A stretch of 64,000 nt of DNA from Streptomyces spirodelae. Its GTDB lineage: Bacteria; Actinomycetota; Actinomycetes; Streptomycetales; Streptomycetaceae. The position numbers and the translations under genes are program-made. Below are positions 34,521 to 43,489 of this stretch, in pieces. Location: contig NZ_JAFFZN010000013.1 in the NCBI RefSeq assembly GCF_017676385.1, positions 1 through 64,000 of the forward strand. Reading direction: 5' to 3'. Every line of letters starts with the position of its first letter. The stretch's first letter is position 1. Under the pieces are notes generated by a model. It worked only from the letters and a program-made list of their open reading frames with translations. It was not told where the DNA came from and did no database searches.

Positions 34521-35380
34521 CCGCCTTGGACAAGAGCCTCTCCCTCGCCGGGTTCGCGGCCCGTATCGAGTCGGGCATGACCGTCGGCATCGGCGGCTGG
34601 GGCGCACGGCGCAAGCCGATGGCGCTGGTTCGGGCGCTGCTGCGGACCGACGTGGCGGATCTGACCGTCGTCTCGTGCGGCGGCCCCGACGTGGGACTGC
34701 TCGCAGCGGCCGGGCGGATCAGCAAGCTGGTGGCACCATTCGTGACGCTGGACTCGGTGCCGCTGGAACCGCACTTCCGCGCCGCCCGGGAAGCGGGAGC
34801 GCTGGAGTTCGAGGAGTGGGACGAGTCGATGTTCCTGTGGGGGCTGACGGCGGCGGCGCACCGGCTGCCGTTCATGCCGGTACGCGCCGGTATCGGCTCC
34901 GACATCCCGCGCCACAACCCCCGGCTGCGTACGGTGACCTCCCCGTACCAGGACGGCGAGGAGCTGCTGGCGGCGCCGGCGCTGACGCTGGACGTGACGC
35001 TGGTGCACCTCAACCGCGCCGACGTACGCGGCAACGGGCAGTCGCTGGGCCCCGACCCGTTCTTCGACGACCTGTTCACGGAGGCGGCCGAGCACACCTA
35101 TCTGTCGTGCGAACGGGTCGTCGACCACTTCACCGGACCGCCGCAGTCGCTGCTGGTGCAGCGGCAGAACGTCACCGGCGTGCTGCACACGCCGCGCGGC
35201 GCCCACTTCACCGCCTGCGCCCCCGACTACGGGCGCGACGAGGCGTTCCAGCGCGCTTACTTACGAGCCGCCCAGGACCCGGACGCCTGGCGGAGGTTCG
35301 AGGAGCACTTCCTGGCCGGTGACGAGCACGCCTACCAGCGCGCTGTCGACGGCTTCGCGCAGCGGGAGGCGACCGTATGA
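34517..35380 (+). CDS. ipdA: CoA-transferase-fold hydrolase, alpha subunit IpdA
   Basis: This 287-aa protein belongs to the family I CoA-transferase fold. IpdA with IpdB forms a heterotetramer that opens the last steroid ring (COCHEA-CoA hydrolysis) rather than transferring CoA. Visible segments are SGMTVGIGGWGARRKPMALVRALL, DLTVVSCGGPDVGLLAAAGR and FMPVRAGIGSDIPRHNP. The GTG start overlaps the echA20 stop and the stop overlaps the ipdB start. Codon 249 (35261-35263) is TTA, so translation is expected to need the bldA tRNA. The longer in-frame extension upstream overlaps echA20 and was dropped. Confidence 0.88.
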   Translation: MTALDKSLSLAGFAARIESGMTVGIGGWGARRKPMALVRALLRTDVADLTVVSCGGPDVGLLAAAGRISKLVAPFVTLDSVPLEPHFRAAREAGALEFEEWDESMFLWGLTAAAHRLPFMPVRAGIGSDIPRHNPRLRTVTSPYQDGEELLAAPALTLDVTLVHLNRADVRGNGQSLGPDPFFDDLFTEAAEHTYLSCERVVDHFTGPPQSLLVQRQNVTGVLHTPRGAHFTACAPDYGRDEAFQRAYLRAAQDPDAWRRFEEHFLAGDEHAYQRAVDGFAQREATV

Positions 35381-36162
35381 CAGCCCGGGTCCCCGCTGCC
35401 GCCGACGCCGCCCGCGCCACCCGCGCCGAGGTCTGCGTCGTCGCCTGCGCCGAGGTCTGGCGCGGCGACGGCGAGGTGCTGGCCGCCACAGCGGGCACCG
35501 TGCCGGCGCTGGGCGCCCGGCTGGCGCGGCTGACGTTCAGCCCGCGGCTGCTGCTGACCGACGGCGAGGCGATGCTGCTGAGCACCCCGGTGGGCGCCCC
35601 GGAGGACCCCGCGCCGGCCGAGGGCTGGCTGCCGTACCGCAAGCACCTCTCCCTCGCCGCGCGCGGCAAGCGGCACATGATGATGGGCGCGAGCCAGCTG
35701 GACCGTTACGGCAACCAGAACATCTCCTGCATCGGCGACTGGGCCCGCCCCCGGCGGCAGCTGCTCGGCGCGCGCGGAGCCCCCTCCAACACCGTCAACC
35801 ACCCCGTCTCCTACTGGGTGCCCAGGCACTCGCCCCGGGTCTTCGTCCCCCGCGTGGACACGGTCAGCGGTGTGGGCTACGACCGGGCAGCCGAGGCGGG
35901 CCCGGCCGCCGCGCGCTTCCACGAGCTGCGCCGGGTGGTCACCGATCTGGCGGTGTTCGACTTCGCGACCCCTGACCACCGGATGCGGCTGGCGAGTGTC
36001 CACCCGGGCGTGAGCGTCGCCCAGGTGTGCGAGCAGACGGGGTTCGAGCCGGCCGTGCCCGACCAGGTGCCCGTCACCCGCGAACCCACCGGGGAGGAGC
36101 TGCGGCTGCTGCGCGAGGTACTGGACCCGCACGGCAACCGCGACCGCGAGGTCCGCACATGA
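35377..36162 (+). CDS. ipdB: CoA-transferase-fold hydrolase, beta subunit IpdB
   Basis: This 261-aa protein is the partner of IpdA in the ring-opening hydrolase. Segments such as HMMMGASQLDRYGNQNISCIGDW and NTVNHPVSYWVPRHSPRVFVPRVDTVSGVGYDR are characteristic. The ATG overlaps the ipdA stop and its own stop overlaps the ipdC start as ATGA, so the three are translationally coupled. The first 20 or so residues are Ala-rich and variable. Confidence 0.88.
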   Translation: MTARVPAAADAARATRAEVCVVACAEVWRGDGEVLAATAGTVPALGARLARLTFSPRLLLTDGEAMLLSTPVGAPEDPAPAEGWLPYRKHLSLAARGKRHMMMGASQLDRYGNQNISCIGDWARPRRQLLGARGAPSNTVNHPVSYWVPRHSPRVFVPRVDTVSGVGYDRAAEAGPAAARFHELRRVVTDLAVFDFATPDHRMRLASVHPGVSVAQVCEQTGFEPAVPDQVPVTREPTGEELRLLREVLDPHGNRDREVRT

Positions 36163-37265
36163 GCCCCCACCCGGTGGCAGCCCCCGACGCGCCGCTGAGC
36201 ACCCCGTTCACCTCGCTCGTCGGTGTACGCCATCCCCTGGTGCAGACAGGCATGGGCTGGGTCGCCGGGCCCCGGCTGGTCTCCGCGACAGCCGAGGCGG
36301 GGGCGCTGGGCTTCCTCGCCTCCGCCACCATGACGCTGCCGCAACTGCGCGAGGCCGTACGGGAGGTACGGGCCCGTACCGAGGCACCGTTCGGGGTCAA
36401 CCTGCGCGCCGACGCGGGCGACGCGGAAGAACGGGTGCGGCTCCTGATCGAGGAGGGCGTTCGCGTCGCCTCGTTCGCGCTGGCTCCCTCCCGGGAGCTG
36501 ATCGGGCGGCTCAAGGACGCGGGCGTGGTCGTCATACCGACCGTCGGCGCCGCGCGGCACGCGCGGAAGGTCGCCCAGTGGGGTGCGGACGCCGTCCTGG
36601 TACAGGGAAGCGAGGGCGGCGGGCACACCGGGCAGGTCGCCACCTCGGTGCTGCTGCCGCAGGTGGTGGACGCGGTCTCGGTTCCCGTTCTGGGCGCGGG
36701 CGGCTTCCACGACGGGCGCGGGCTGGCCGCCGCGCTCTGCTACGGCGCGGCGGGCGCCGCCATGGGCACCCGCTTCCTGCTGACCAGCGAGTCCACGGTG
36801 CCCGACGCGGTGAAGGCCCGCTATCTGGCGGCGCGGGTCACCGACGTCACCGTCACCACGAAGGTCGACGGACTGCCGCACCGGATGCTGCGCAGCGAGA
36901 TGGTGGCGGCCCTGGAGTCCTCGGGGCGGTTGGCGGGGCTGCTGCGCGCGCTGCGCCACGCCGCCGCGTTCAAGAAGCACGCGGGGCTCTCCTGGGCCGC
37001 GATGCTGCGCGACGGCCGCGCCCTGCGGCACGGCAAGGACCTGTCCCTGGGCCGGCTGCTGCTCGCCGCCAACACCCCGATGCTGCTGAGGGCCGCCATG
37101 GTCGAGGGCCGCACGGACGCCGGGGTGATGGCCGCCGGGCAGGTCGCGGGGGTGATCGACGACCTGCCGAGCGTCGCCGAGCTGGTCGAGGGGACGGTCC
37201 GCCAGGCAGCGGCGGTGCTGGCGGAGTTGGGAGCCGGGGTCAGCGGGCCCCCTGCCATCGGGTGA
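36159..37265 (+). CDS. ipdC: NAD(P)H-dependent flavin oxidoreductase IpdC
   Basis: This 368-aa protein has the nitronate-monooxygenase/2-nitropropane-dioxygenase-like TIM barrel that binds FMN: HPLVQTGMGWVAGPRLVSATAEAG, QGSEGGGHTG and LGAGGFHDGRGLAAALCYGAAGAAMGTRF. In HIP catabolism IpdC is the reductase acting just before the IpdAB ring opening. The ATG overlaps the ipdB stop; a longer frame upstream overlaps ipdB and is not used. It ends the operon. Confidence 0.88.
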   Translation: MSPHPVAAPDAPLSTPFTSLVGVRHPLVQTGMGWVAGPRLVSATAEAGALGFLASATMTLPQLREAVREVRARTEAPFGVNLRADAGDAEERVRLLIEEGVRVASFALAPSRELIGRLKDAGVVVIPTVGAARHARKVAQWGADAVLVQGSEGGGHTGQVATSVLLPQVVDAVSVPVLGAGGFHDGRGLAAALCYGAAGAAMGTRFLLTSESTVPDAVKARYLAARVTDVTVTTKVDGLPHRMLRSEMVAALESSGRLAGLLRALRHAAAFKKHAGLSWAAMLRDGRALRHGKDLSLGRLLLAANTPMLLRAAMVEGRTDAGVMAAGQVAGVIDDLPSVAELVEGTVRQAAAVLAELGAGVSGPPAIG

Positions 37266-37472
37266 CAGCCGGGCCGCTGCGCCCCCGGGTACGCCTGCTT
37301 CCGCCACACGGACGGACCAGCGCTTTTTCCCGCGTCACTCCGACAGGCGGGCGGAAGAACCCGGGTGGCCCAGCCGGGCGGGGCGCGCCCGGGCACCGCT
37401 GCCGAGACTGACAGCAGTGCGTTCGTCATACGAAAGCCGAACGGCGCCCACGCCTCGCAGCCGGGAGTCCCC

Positions 37473-38297
37473 ATGGCCAGCAGGAAGAACCTCCTCGTCG
37501 ACCGGACGGCCCTCGCCCACAAGGCCAGATACGCCCTGACGCATCCGCAGCGCATCCCCGGCCATCTGCGGCGCGCTGGCCGGGACCGGTGGCTGGCCTT
37601 CAAGCACCGCGACCATGTGAGCTACTACCGCGCGGTGATGGCCTCCGACACCCGGCGCAGCCCGGACGCCGCGGTCGGCAGCCCGACCCGTGAGGCGTGG
37701 CTGAAGCTGGGCGAGCTCCAATTCGACTACCTGCGCCGACACGGACTGCAGCCGTCGACGCGGATGCTCGACATCGGCTGCGGCAACCTGCGCGCCGGCT
37801 GGCGCTTCATCCAGTTCCTGGAGCCGGGCAACTACTACGGCATCGACATCTCCCCCGACGTGCTGATCGCCGCCAAGCGGACACTCACCGAACAGCGCCT
37901 ACAGGACAAGCTGCCGCATCTGACCCTCACCCACGACCTGACGCTGGACTTCCTGCCCGACGCGCACTTCGACGTCGTCCACGCGCACAGCGTCTTCTCG
38001 CACTCGCCCCTGCACATCATCGAGGAGTGTCTGGCCCATGTGGGCCGGGTGCTGGCGCCCGGCGGGTTCTTCGACTTCACCTTCGACCGCACTCTCGGCA
38101 CCGAACACCAAGTGCTGCGGGAGGACTTCTACTACCGCACGGAGACGCTGACGGCGCTGGCCGAGCGGCACGGCCTGTGCGCCCGCTTCATGGACGACTG
38201 GGAGCTGCTGGGCCACGGCCAGTCCAAGATCCGCGTATCGCTGGAGCCCTCACCTGCCGCGAAACCCTCACCGGCCTCGCCTTCTGTTCAAGTATGA
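37473..38297 (+). CDS. Class I SAM-dependent methyltransferase
   Basis: This 274-aa protein has the SAM-binding motif MLDIGCGNLRAGWRFIQFL (residues about 99-117), YYGIDISPDVL as motif II, and FDVVHAHSVFSHSPLHIIEECLAHVGRVLAPGGFF as motifs IV-V. Residues 1-60 are basic. The ATG at 37473 has GGGAG 5 nt upstream and is preferred over an earlier start. The substrate is unknown; similar proteins act on glycans or small molecules. It is probably transcribed alone. Confidence 0.85.
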   Translation: MASRKNLLVDRTALAHKARYALTHPQRIPGHLRRAGRDRWLAFKHRDHVSYYRAVMASDTRRSPDAAVGSPTREAWLKLGELQFDYLRRHGLQPSTRMLDIGCGNLRAGWRFIQFLEPGNYYGIDISPDVLIAAKRTLTEQRLQDKLPHLTLTHDLTLDFLPDAHFDVVHAHSVFSHSPLHIIEECLAHVGRVLAPGGFFDFTFDRTLGTEHQVLREDFYYRTETLTALAERHGLCARFMDDWELLGHGQSKIRVSLEPSPAAKPSPASPSVQV

Positions 38298-38370
38298 CTG
38301 CCGGAAGGGGGTCTCGTCACCGTCTTCCAGGAGGACATTCGGCGCGGAAATCGCTCCTAGAGTCGCTGCC

Positions 38371-38910
38371 ATGACCGCACTCGAACAGCACTCCGAGCTC
38401 AGCCACGAACTGATCGCCATGAAGGCCGCGGATCAGGCGGCGGCCCCCAGGGCCAACAGCGACGACCCCGCCGAACAACTCGCCTGGCGGCGGGTGACAG
38501 CGCGGCACGGCGACCGGCTGCGCACCCTGCTGGAGAAGCACGGGCACTGGCCGGCCGCCGCGGAGGTGGGCGAGGAAGCCGCCCTGGGCGCCTGGCTGGT
38601 GGCACAGCACGCGGACCGGCAGCTGGACGTGCAGCGGCTGGCCCTCCGCCTGCTGGAACAGGCCGTCCAGGACGGCAGCGCCGGTCCCGAGGGCCCCTCC
38701 CGGCTGGCCTTCCTCCGCGACCGGCTGCATGTCAACGCGGGCCTGCCGCAGCGCTACGGCACCCAGATCCAGGGCATCACAGCGGGTGGGGCACCGGTCC
38801 CCTGGCCGGTCGAGGACGAGGAGAAGCTGGACGCCCACCGCGCGGAGGTCGGCATCCCGCCGTTCGCCCGGTACACGGCACAGCACGCACCCGCTGGGAA
38901 GCGGCCCTAG
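38371..38910 (+). CDS. DUF6624-family protein
   Basis: This 179-aa soluble protein matches DUF6624: a helical N-terminal half, then GHWPAAAEVGEEAALGAWLVAQHADRQ, and a C-terminal motif VNAGLPQRYGTQIQG followed by PVPWPVEDEEKLDAHRAEVGI. Family members carry a conserved His near AQHAD and the YGTQ motif; their function is unknown. The stop codon TAG overlaps the stop codon of the convergent oxidoreductase gene. Confidence 0.85.
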   Translation: MTALEQHSELSHELIAMKAADQAAAPRANSDDPAEQLAWRRVTARHGDRLRTLLEKHGHWPAAAEVGEEAALGAWLVAQHADRQLDVQRLALRLLEQAVQDGSAGPEGPSRLAFLRDRLHVNAGLPQRYGTQIQGITAGGAPVPWPVEDEEKLDAHRAEVGIPPFARYTAQHAPAGKRP

Positions 38911-39869
38911 ACGGTCAGCACGACCTTGCCGAACAGGTCGCCCTCCGCCATCTTCGCGAAGCCCTCGCGGGCCCGGTCCAGCGGGAGGACGGAGTCGATG
39001 ACGGGCCGCACGCCCTTGGCGGCGCAGAAGTTCAGCAGCCCGGCCAGCTCCTCCTTGGTGCCCATGGTGGAGCCGATCACCTTGAGCTCCAGGAAGAAGA
39101 TCCGGTTCAGCTCGGCGGCGGGCGGGTTGGGGCCGCTGGTGGCACCGGAGATCACCAGCGCACCGCCGGGGCGCAGCGACTTGACCGAGTGCGACCAGGT
39201 GGCGGCGCCCACCGTCTCCAGTACGGCGTCCACCTTGTGCGGCAGTCGGGCGCCCGCCTCCAGGGCCGCCTCGGCGCCCAGCTCCAGCGCCCGCTTCCGC
39301 TTGGTCTCGTCCCTGCTGGTGGCGAACACCCTGAGTCCTGCGGCGGCGCCCAGCACGATGGCGGCGGTGGCCACGCCGCCGCCCGCGCCCTGCACCAGTA
39401 CCGAGTCCCCTGGCCGCACACCGGCGTTGGTGAACAGCATCCGGTAGGCGGTCAGCCAGGCCGTGGGCAGACAGGCCGCTTCCTCGAAGGAGAGCTCCTT
39501 CGGCTTCGGCAGTACGTTCCACTGCGGTACGGCGACCCGCTCGGCGAAGGTGCCCTGGTAGCGCTCGGTGAGGATCGAGCGGGGCTCGCGCGGGCCCACT
39601 CCGTGCCCGGTCTGCCCGATGACCGAGTGCAGCACGACCTCGTTGCCGTCGTCGTCGATCCCGGCCGCGTCACAGCCGAGGATCATCGGCAGCGACTCCT
39701 CGCCGAGCCCCACACCGCGCAGCGACCACAGGTCGTGGTGGTTGAGCGAGGCTGCCTTCACCGCCACCGCCATCCACCCGGGCGGCACCTTGGGCTCCGG
39801 CCTGTCGCCCAGCTCCAGCCCACTGAGCGGCTCTTCCTTGTCGATACGAGCGGCGTATGCAGCAAACAT
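38907..39869 (-). CDS. Zinc-binding dehydrogenase / quinone oxidoreductase-like MDR protein
   Basis: This 320-aa medium-chain dehydrogenase has an N-terminal GroES-like domain (AASLNHHDLWSLRGVG, ILGCDAAGID) and a Rossmann fold with VLVQGAGGGVATAAIVLGAAAG, and a C-terminal segment EGDLFGKVVLTV. It lacks the structural four-Cys zinc loop of alcohol dehydrogenases, so it is probably an NADPH-dependent quinone or enone reductase. It is convergent with the DUF6624 gene and its stop overlaps that gene's stop by 4 nt. Confidence 0.88.
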   Translation of the reverse strand: MFAAYAARIDKEEPLSGLELGDRPEPKVPPGWMAVAVKAASLNHHDLWSLRGVGLGEESLPMILGCDAAGIDDDGNEVVLHSVIGQTGHGVGPREPRSILTERYQGTFAERVAVPQWNVLPKPKELSFEEAACLPTAWLTAYRMLFTNAGVRPGDSVLVQGAGGGVATAAIVLGAAAGLRVFATSRDETKRKRALELGAEAALEAGARLPHKVDAVLETVGAATWSHSVKSLRPGGALVISGATSGPNPPAAELNRIFFLELKVIGSTMGTKEELAGLLNFCAAKGVRPVIDSVLPLDRAREGFAKMAEGDLFGKVVLTV

Positions 39870-39940
39870 GCCCCGACGCTACGCCGCGCCGTGCGCCCGG
39901 GGACAGACCGTGCGGCCCCCGAGCGACCCATCTCACGCCG

Positions 39941-40534
39941 TCAGCGCACGTAGTCCTTGAACTTCGCCGTATCCAGGGTGAAGCCGACCGGATCGGGCAG
40001 TTCGACCGGTTCGCCGAAGTTCACGGTGTGGGTGTCGCGGTAATGGCCCCGTTCCGGACCGCTGTGCACGGTGACGGTGCAGGAGTCCCGGTCGATCAGC
40101 AGGTATACGGGGATTCCGGCCTCCGCGTACGCCCTGGGCTTCTCCCACCGGTCGCGCTGGTCGGTGTCGTGGTCGTACGAGGTGACCTCCACCGTCATCA
40201 GGACCCCTTCGGCGTCCGACCACTCGCCATGCCCCGCGAAGTGACCGTCGGGGGCCAGCACGCCGTCCGGGCGGGCCCGCCCCTTGCGGTACGCCTCCAC
40301 CACCAAGCCCCGCTCGGGGTACAGCCACAGTTTCGGGCAATGCTGCATGCACTGCCTCTGCACCCACTTGATGATCTCGTCGTGATCTCCGTCCGGCACC
40401 TTCTTGACCCCGATCTGTCCGCCGAGGAACTCCAGCGTGACGGTCTCGGGGGCCCCGGAGGCGAGTTGCTCGAACTCCTCCACGGCCATCTGCCCTGCGG
40501 GCTTGTGCGCGTTCCGCTCGACCATAACCGTCAT
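39941..40534 (-). CDS. Uma2-family endonuclease-fold protein
   Basis: This 197-aa protein has the Uma2 PD-(D/E)XK fold: MAVEEFEQLASG at the N terminus, the acidic motif ARPDGVLAPDGHF, then LMTVEVTSYDHDTDQRDRWEKPRAYAEAGIPVYLLID with the E and K of the nuclease core. Uma2 genes are multicopy in Streptomyces and of unknown function. The ATG at 40534 has a very good binding site (AGGAGGTG). A longer frame upstream is not supported. Confidence 0.88.
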   Translation of the reverse strand: MTVMVERNAHKPAGQMAVEEFEQLASGAPETVTLEFLGGQIGVKKVPDGDHDEIIKWVQRQCMQHCPKLWLYPERGLVVEAYRKGRARPDGVLAPDGHFAGHGEWSDAEGVLMTVEVTSYDHDTDQRDRWEKPRAYAEAGIPVYLLIDRDSCTVTVHSGPERGHYRDTHTVNFGEPVELPDPVGFTLDTAKFKDYVR

Positions 40535-40646
40535 GTTGGCACCTCCTTCCTTGTCGGGGACAGTCTTGGCGGACCGGACGGCTTGTCGTACGGATTCACG
40601 CTCGCGGTACTCCGAACGAGTGATCCACTCGCTCGGAGCCGGCGCT

Positions 40647-41552
40647 TCAGCCGTCCAGCGGCATGGCCTCCGCCAGGGTGCGCCACTCCTCGCGGGGGAG
40701 ATCGGTGCCGATGCCGGGGGTGACGACCTGGAGGGCGACGTGGTCGGCGCCGGAGTCGAAGAAGGCGTCCACACGGGCCCGGATGGCCTCGGCGTCGCCG
40801 ATGGCGTACACCGCCTCGATCAGTCGGTCGCTGCCGCCGTCGGCGAGGTCGGACTCGGCGAAGCCGAGGCGGAGCAGGCTGTTCCGGTAGTTGGCCAGGC
40901 CCAGATAGAAGGAGAGGTAGTCGCGCGCCGTGGCGTAGGCCCGGGCGCGGTCGCCGCCGGAGGGCAGGAGGACGACCTTCAGCTCGGGGGCGAGCACCGG
41001 GTCGGCGCCGAGGATGTCCCGGGCCTCGGCCGTGTGTTCGGGGGTGACGAGGTAGGGCAGAGCGCCCAGCGACCGCTCGGCCGCCAGCCGCAGCATCTTC
41101 GGCCCCAGCGCCGCCAGTGCGCGCCCGGCAGCCGGGACCGGACGCGGCGCGTTGTCCAGCACGTCCAGGTAGGAGCGCATGGCCGAGTAGGGCCGGTTGG
41201 CCAGCGGATGGTCGAGGGTGTGGCCGCTGTGCGCCTCCGCGTGGCTGACGCCGAGGCCGAGCAGGAAGCGGCCGCCGTACTCCTCCGTCAGCTGCGCGTG
41301 CCGCGCGGCCACCTCGGGCGCCGCGTGCTGCCAGATGCTGAGGATGCTGGTGCCGACGGTCGCCCGCGAGGTGGCCGCCAGCAGTTGGTGTGCCATGTCG
41401 GGCGAGGGGCTGCCGCCGATCCAGAGGGCGCGGTATCCCAGCTCCTCCAGTTCGGCGGCGGCCTCCTCGACCTGGGGCCGCCGTGCGGCGTCGTCCATGC
41501 GCAGTGCGGCGGCCCAGATGCCGACCCTGCCGAGTTGTGCGTTGTATGCCAT
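40647..41552 (-). CDS. LLM-class F420-dependent oxidoreductase
   Basis: This 301-aa TIM-barrel protein belongs to the luciferase-like monooxygenase class that uses coenzyme F420 in actinomycetes. Characteristic parts are LGRVGIWAAALRMDD at the N terminus, LEELGYRALWIGGSPSPDMAHQLLAATSRATVGTSILSIW, and GGRFLLGLGVSHAEAH. The C-terminal region (VALQVVTPGIGTDLPREEWRTLAEAM) fits the subfamily of about 280-300 residues. The substrate is unknown. No strong binding site was seen before the ATG. Confidence 0.87.
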   Translation of the reverse strand: MAYNAQLGRVGIWAAALRMDDAARRPQVEEAAAELEELGYRALWIGGSPSPDMAHQLLAATSRATVGTSILSIWQHAAPEVAARHAQLTEEYGGRFLLGLGVSHAEAHSGHTLDHPLANRPYSAMRSYLDVLDNAPRPVPAAGRALAALGPKMLRLAAERSLGALPYLVTPEHTAEARDILGADPVLAPELKVVLLPSGGDRARAYATARDYLSFYLGLANYRNSLLRLGFAESDLADGGSDRLIEAVYAIGDAEAIRARVDAFFDSGADHVALQVVTPGIGTDLPREEWRTLAEAMPLDG

Positions 41553-41640
41553 GGCCGACACAGCATCACATCGGACGCTGGTATTCCAGGAACGACGGCG
41601 TCTCGACCCGTGGGAAGCGGCGGCGGCCCTCGTCCTTCGG

Positions 41641-42402
41641 CTACAGCACCTTGGAAAGGAAGGACTTGGTGCGCTCGTGCTGCGGGTTGCCGAGCACGTC
41701 CTTCGGATTGCCGGACTCGACCACGACGCCGCCGTCCATGAACACCAGCGAGTCGCCGACCTCCCGCGCGAAGCCCATCTCATGGGTGACGACGACCATC
41801 GTCATCCCGTCCCTGGCCAGCGCCTTCATCACGTCGAGCACCTCGCCCACCAGCTCGGGGTCGAGCGCCGAGGTCGGCTCGTCGAACAGCATCAGCTTCG
41901 GGTCCATGGCCAGCGCCCGTGCGATGGCCACCCGCTGCTGCTGGCCGCCGGAGAGCTGCGCCGGGTAGCTGTCGACCTTGTCGGCCAGCCCCACCCGGTC
42001 CAGCAGTTCGGTGGCCCGCTTGCGCGCCTCGGCCCGCGGGGTCCGCTTGACCTGGACGGGCGCCTCCATCACGTTCTCCACCGCCGTCATGTGCGGGAAG
42101 AGGTTGAAGCGCTGGAAGACCATGCCGATGTCGCGCCGCTGTGCCGCGACCTCGCGGTCCCGCAGCTCGTAGAGCTTGCCGCCCTTCTCGCGGTAGCCGA
42201 CGAGCGTGCCGTCGACGTACAGCCGCCCGGCGTTGATCTTCTCCAGGTGGTTGATGCACCGCAGGAAGGTGGACTTGCCGGAGCCGGAGGGCCCGACGAT
42301 GCAGAAGACCTCGCCGGTCCTCACCTCGAGGTCGATGCCCTTGAGGACCTCGACGTGGCCGAATGACTTGCAGACCTGTTCGGCCTTGACCATCGTGCTC
42401 AT
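41641..42402 (-). CDS. Polar amino-acid ABC transporter, ATP-binding protein
   Basis: This 253-aa ATPase has Walker [11 protein letters not shown]-loop [16 protein letters not shown], signature [15 protein letters not shown], Walker [16 protein letters not shown] and the H-loop VVTHEM. The [13 protein letters not shown] sequence is typical of GlnQ/HisP-type amino-acid importers. The ATG overlaps the permease stop as ATGA. It is the last gene of a three-gene operon and would energise uptake of a polar amino acid. Confidence 0.95.
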   Translation of the reverse strand: MSTMVKAEQVCKSFGHVEVLKGIDLEVRTGEVFCIVGPSGSGKSTFLRCINHLEKINAGRLYVDGTLVGYREKGGKLYELRDREVAAQRRDIGMVFQRFNLFPHMTAVENVMEAPVQVKRTPRAEARKRATELLDRVGLADKVDSYPAQLSGGQQQRVAIARALAMDPKLMLFDEPTSALDPELVGEVLDVMKALARDGMTMVVVTHEMGFAREVGDSLVFMDGGVVVESGNPKDVLGNPQHERTKSFLSKVL

Positions 42403-43355
42403 GCGCCCTGCACCCCCGATCCGGTGCCCCGGCCCATGCCGAAGACGTTCTTGCGTATGCGCTGCCACGGGGTGTCGGGCAGTTGGCGGAGGGAGCCACG
42501 CGCGTAGCGGCGCTCCAGGTAGTACTGGCCCACGCTGAAGACGCTGGTGATGACCAGGTACCAGATGGTGGCCACCAGCAGCATCTCCACGACCGCGCTG
42601 GAGTTGTTGCCGATGTTCTGCCCCTTGCGCAGCAGTTCCTCGTACATCACGACCGAACACAGCGACGAGGTCTTCAGCAGGTTGATGAACTCGTTGCCGG
42701 TGGGCGGCACGATCACCCGCATCGCCTGGGGCAGCACGATGCGGCGCATGTTCTGCCCCTGGGTCATACCGAGCGCCTGCGATGCCTCGGTCTGGCCCTC
42801 GTCCACCGACTGGATGCCGGCCCGGCAGATCTCCGCCATGTACGCGGCCTCGTTGAGGCCGAGGCCGAGGAGCGCCGCCATGAACGGAGTCATGACGTCG
42901 GTCATCTCGTCCTTGTAGATGGGCATGATGTTGAACACGGGGAAGACCAGCGCCAGGTTGAACCACAGCAGCAGCTGCACATAGACCGGCGTGCCGCGGA
43001 AGAACCAGATGTAGCCCCAGGCCACGGACGAGGTCACCGGGTTCTTCGACATCCGCATGACCGCGAGGACGATCCCGAGCACCAGCCCGATCAGCATCGA
43101 CAGCACGCTGACGACCAGCGTGTTCCTGACGCCTTCGAGGATCTGATCGTTGAAGAAGAAGTCGCCCACCGCCTGCCAGCGCAGCCCCTCGGCGGTGGCG
43201 AAGGCGCGGACGAGCAGCGCCAGGAGAGCGATGACCACGACGGCGGACACATACCGCCCGTAGTGCCGCACGGGTATGGCCTTGATGGCCTGGGGGGCCT
43301 CCTTCGACGGGGGTGCCCCGCCGGAGGAGGTCTTGTCGATGGTGGGTGGTGTCAC
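42399..43355 (-). CDS. Polar amino-acid ABC transporter, permease
   Basis: This 318-aa membrane protein has a cytoplasmic N-terminal tail, then about six helices. It carries the HisM/GlnP-type EAA loop [43 protein letters not shown], which binds the ATPase. [20 protein letters not shown] is the family signature. A single permease gene suggests a homodimer. It overlaps the ATPase gene and follows the substrate-binding protein gene after a repeat-rich spacer. Confidence 0.94.
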   Translation of the reverse strand: MTPPTIDKTSSGGAPPSKEAPQAIKAIPVRHYGRYVSAVVVIALLALLVRAFATAEGLRWQAVGDFFFNDQILEGVRNTLVVSVLSMLIGLVLGIVLAVMRMSKNPVTSSVAWGYIWFFRGTPVYVQLLLWFNLALVFPVFNIMPIYKDEMTDVMTPFMAALLGLGLNEAAYMAEICRAGIQSVDEGQTEASQALGMTQGQNMRRIVLPQAMRVIVPPTGNEFINLLKTSSLCSVVMYEELLRKGQNIGNNSSAVVEMLLVATIWYLVITSVFSVGQYYLERRYARGSLRQLPDTPWQRIRKNVFGMGRGTGSGVQGA

Positions 43356-43429
43356 GGGGGCTTGCCTCTCAGCGTCCTCGGCGTCGTGCTGGGTGTCTCA
43401 TGGGTCCGCGCCGCGCGGCCCAGGTGGCG

Positions 43430-43489
43430 GCGGCTCAGGTACCGGCGGCTCAGATGCCGCCGGTCAAGGTTCCGGCGGCTCAGGTGCCG
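43430..43489. repeat. 15-nt tandem repeat between transporter genes
   Basis: Four copies of a GCGGCTCAGGTNCCG-like 15-nt unit run from within the last codons of the substrate-binding protein gene into the spacer before the permease gene. They could fold or vary in number; no coding role beyond the stop codon is seen. Confidence 0.85.
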
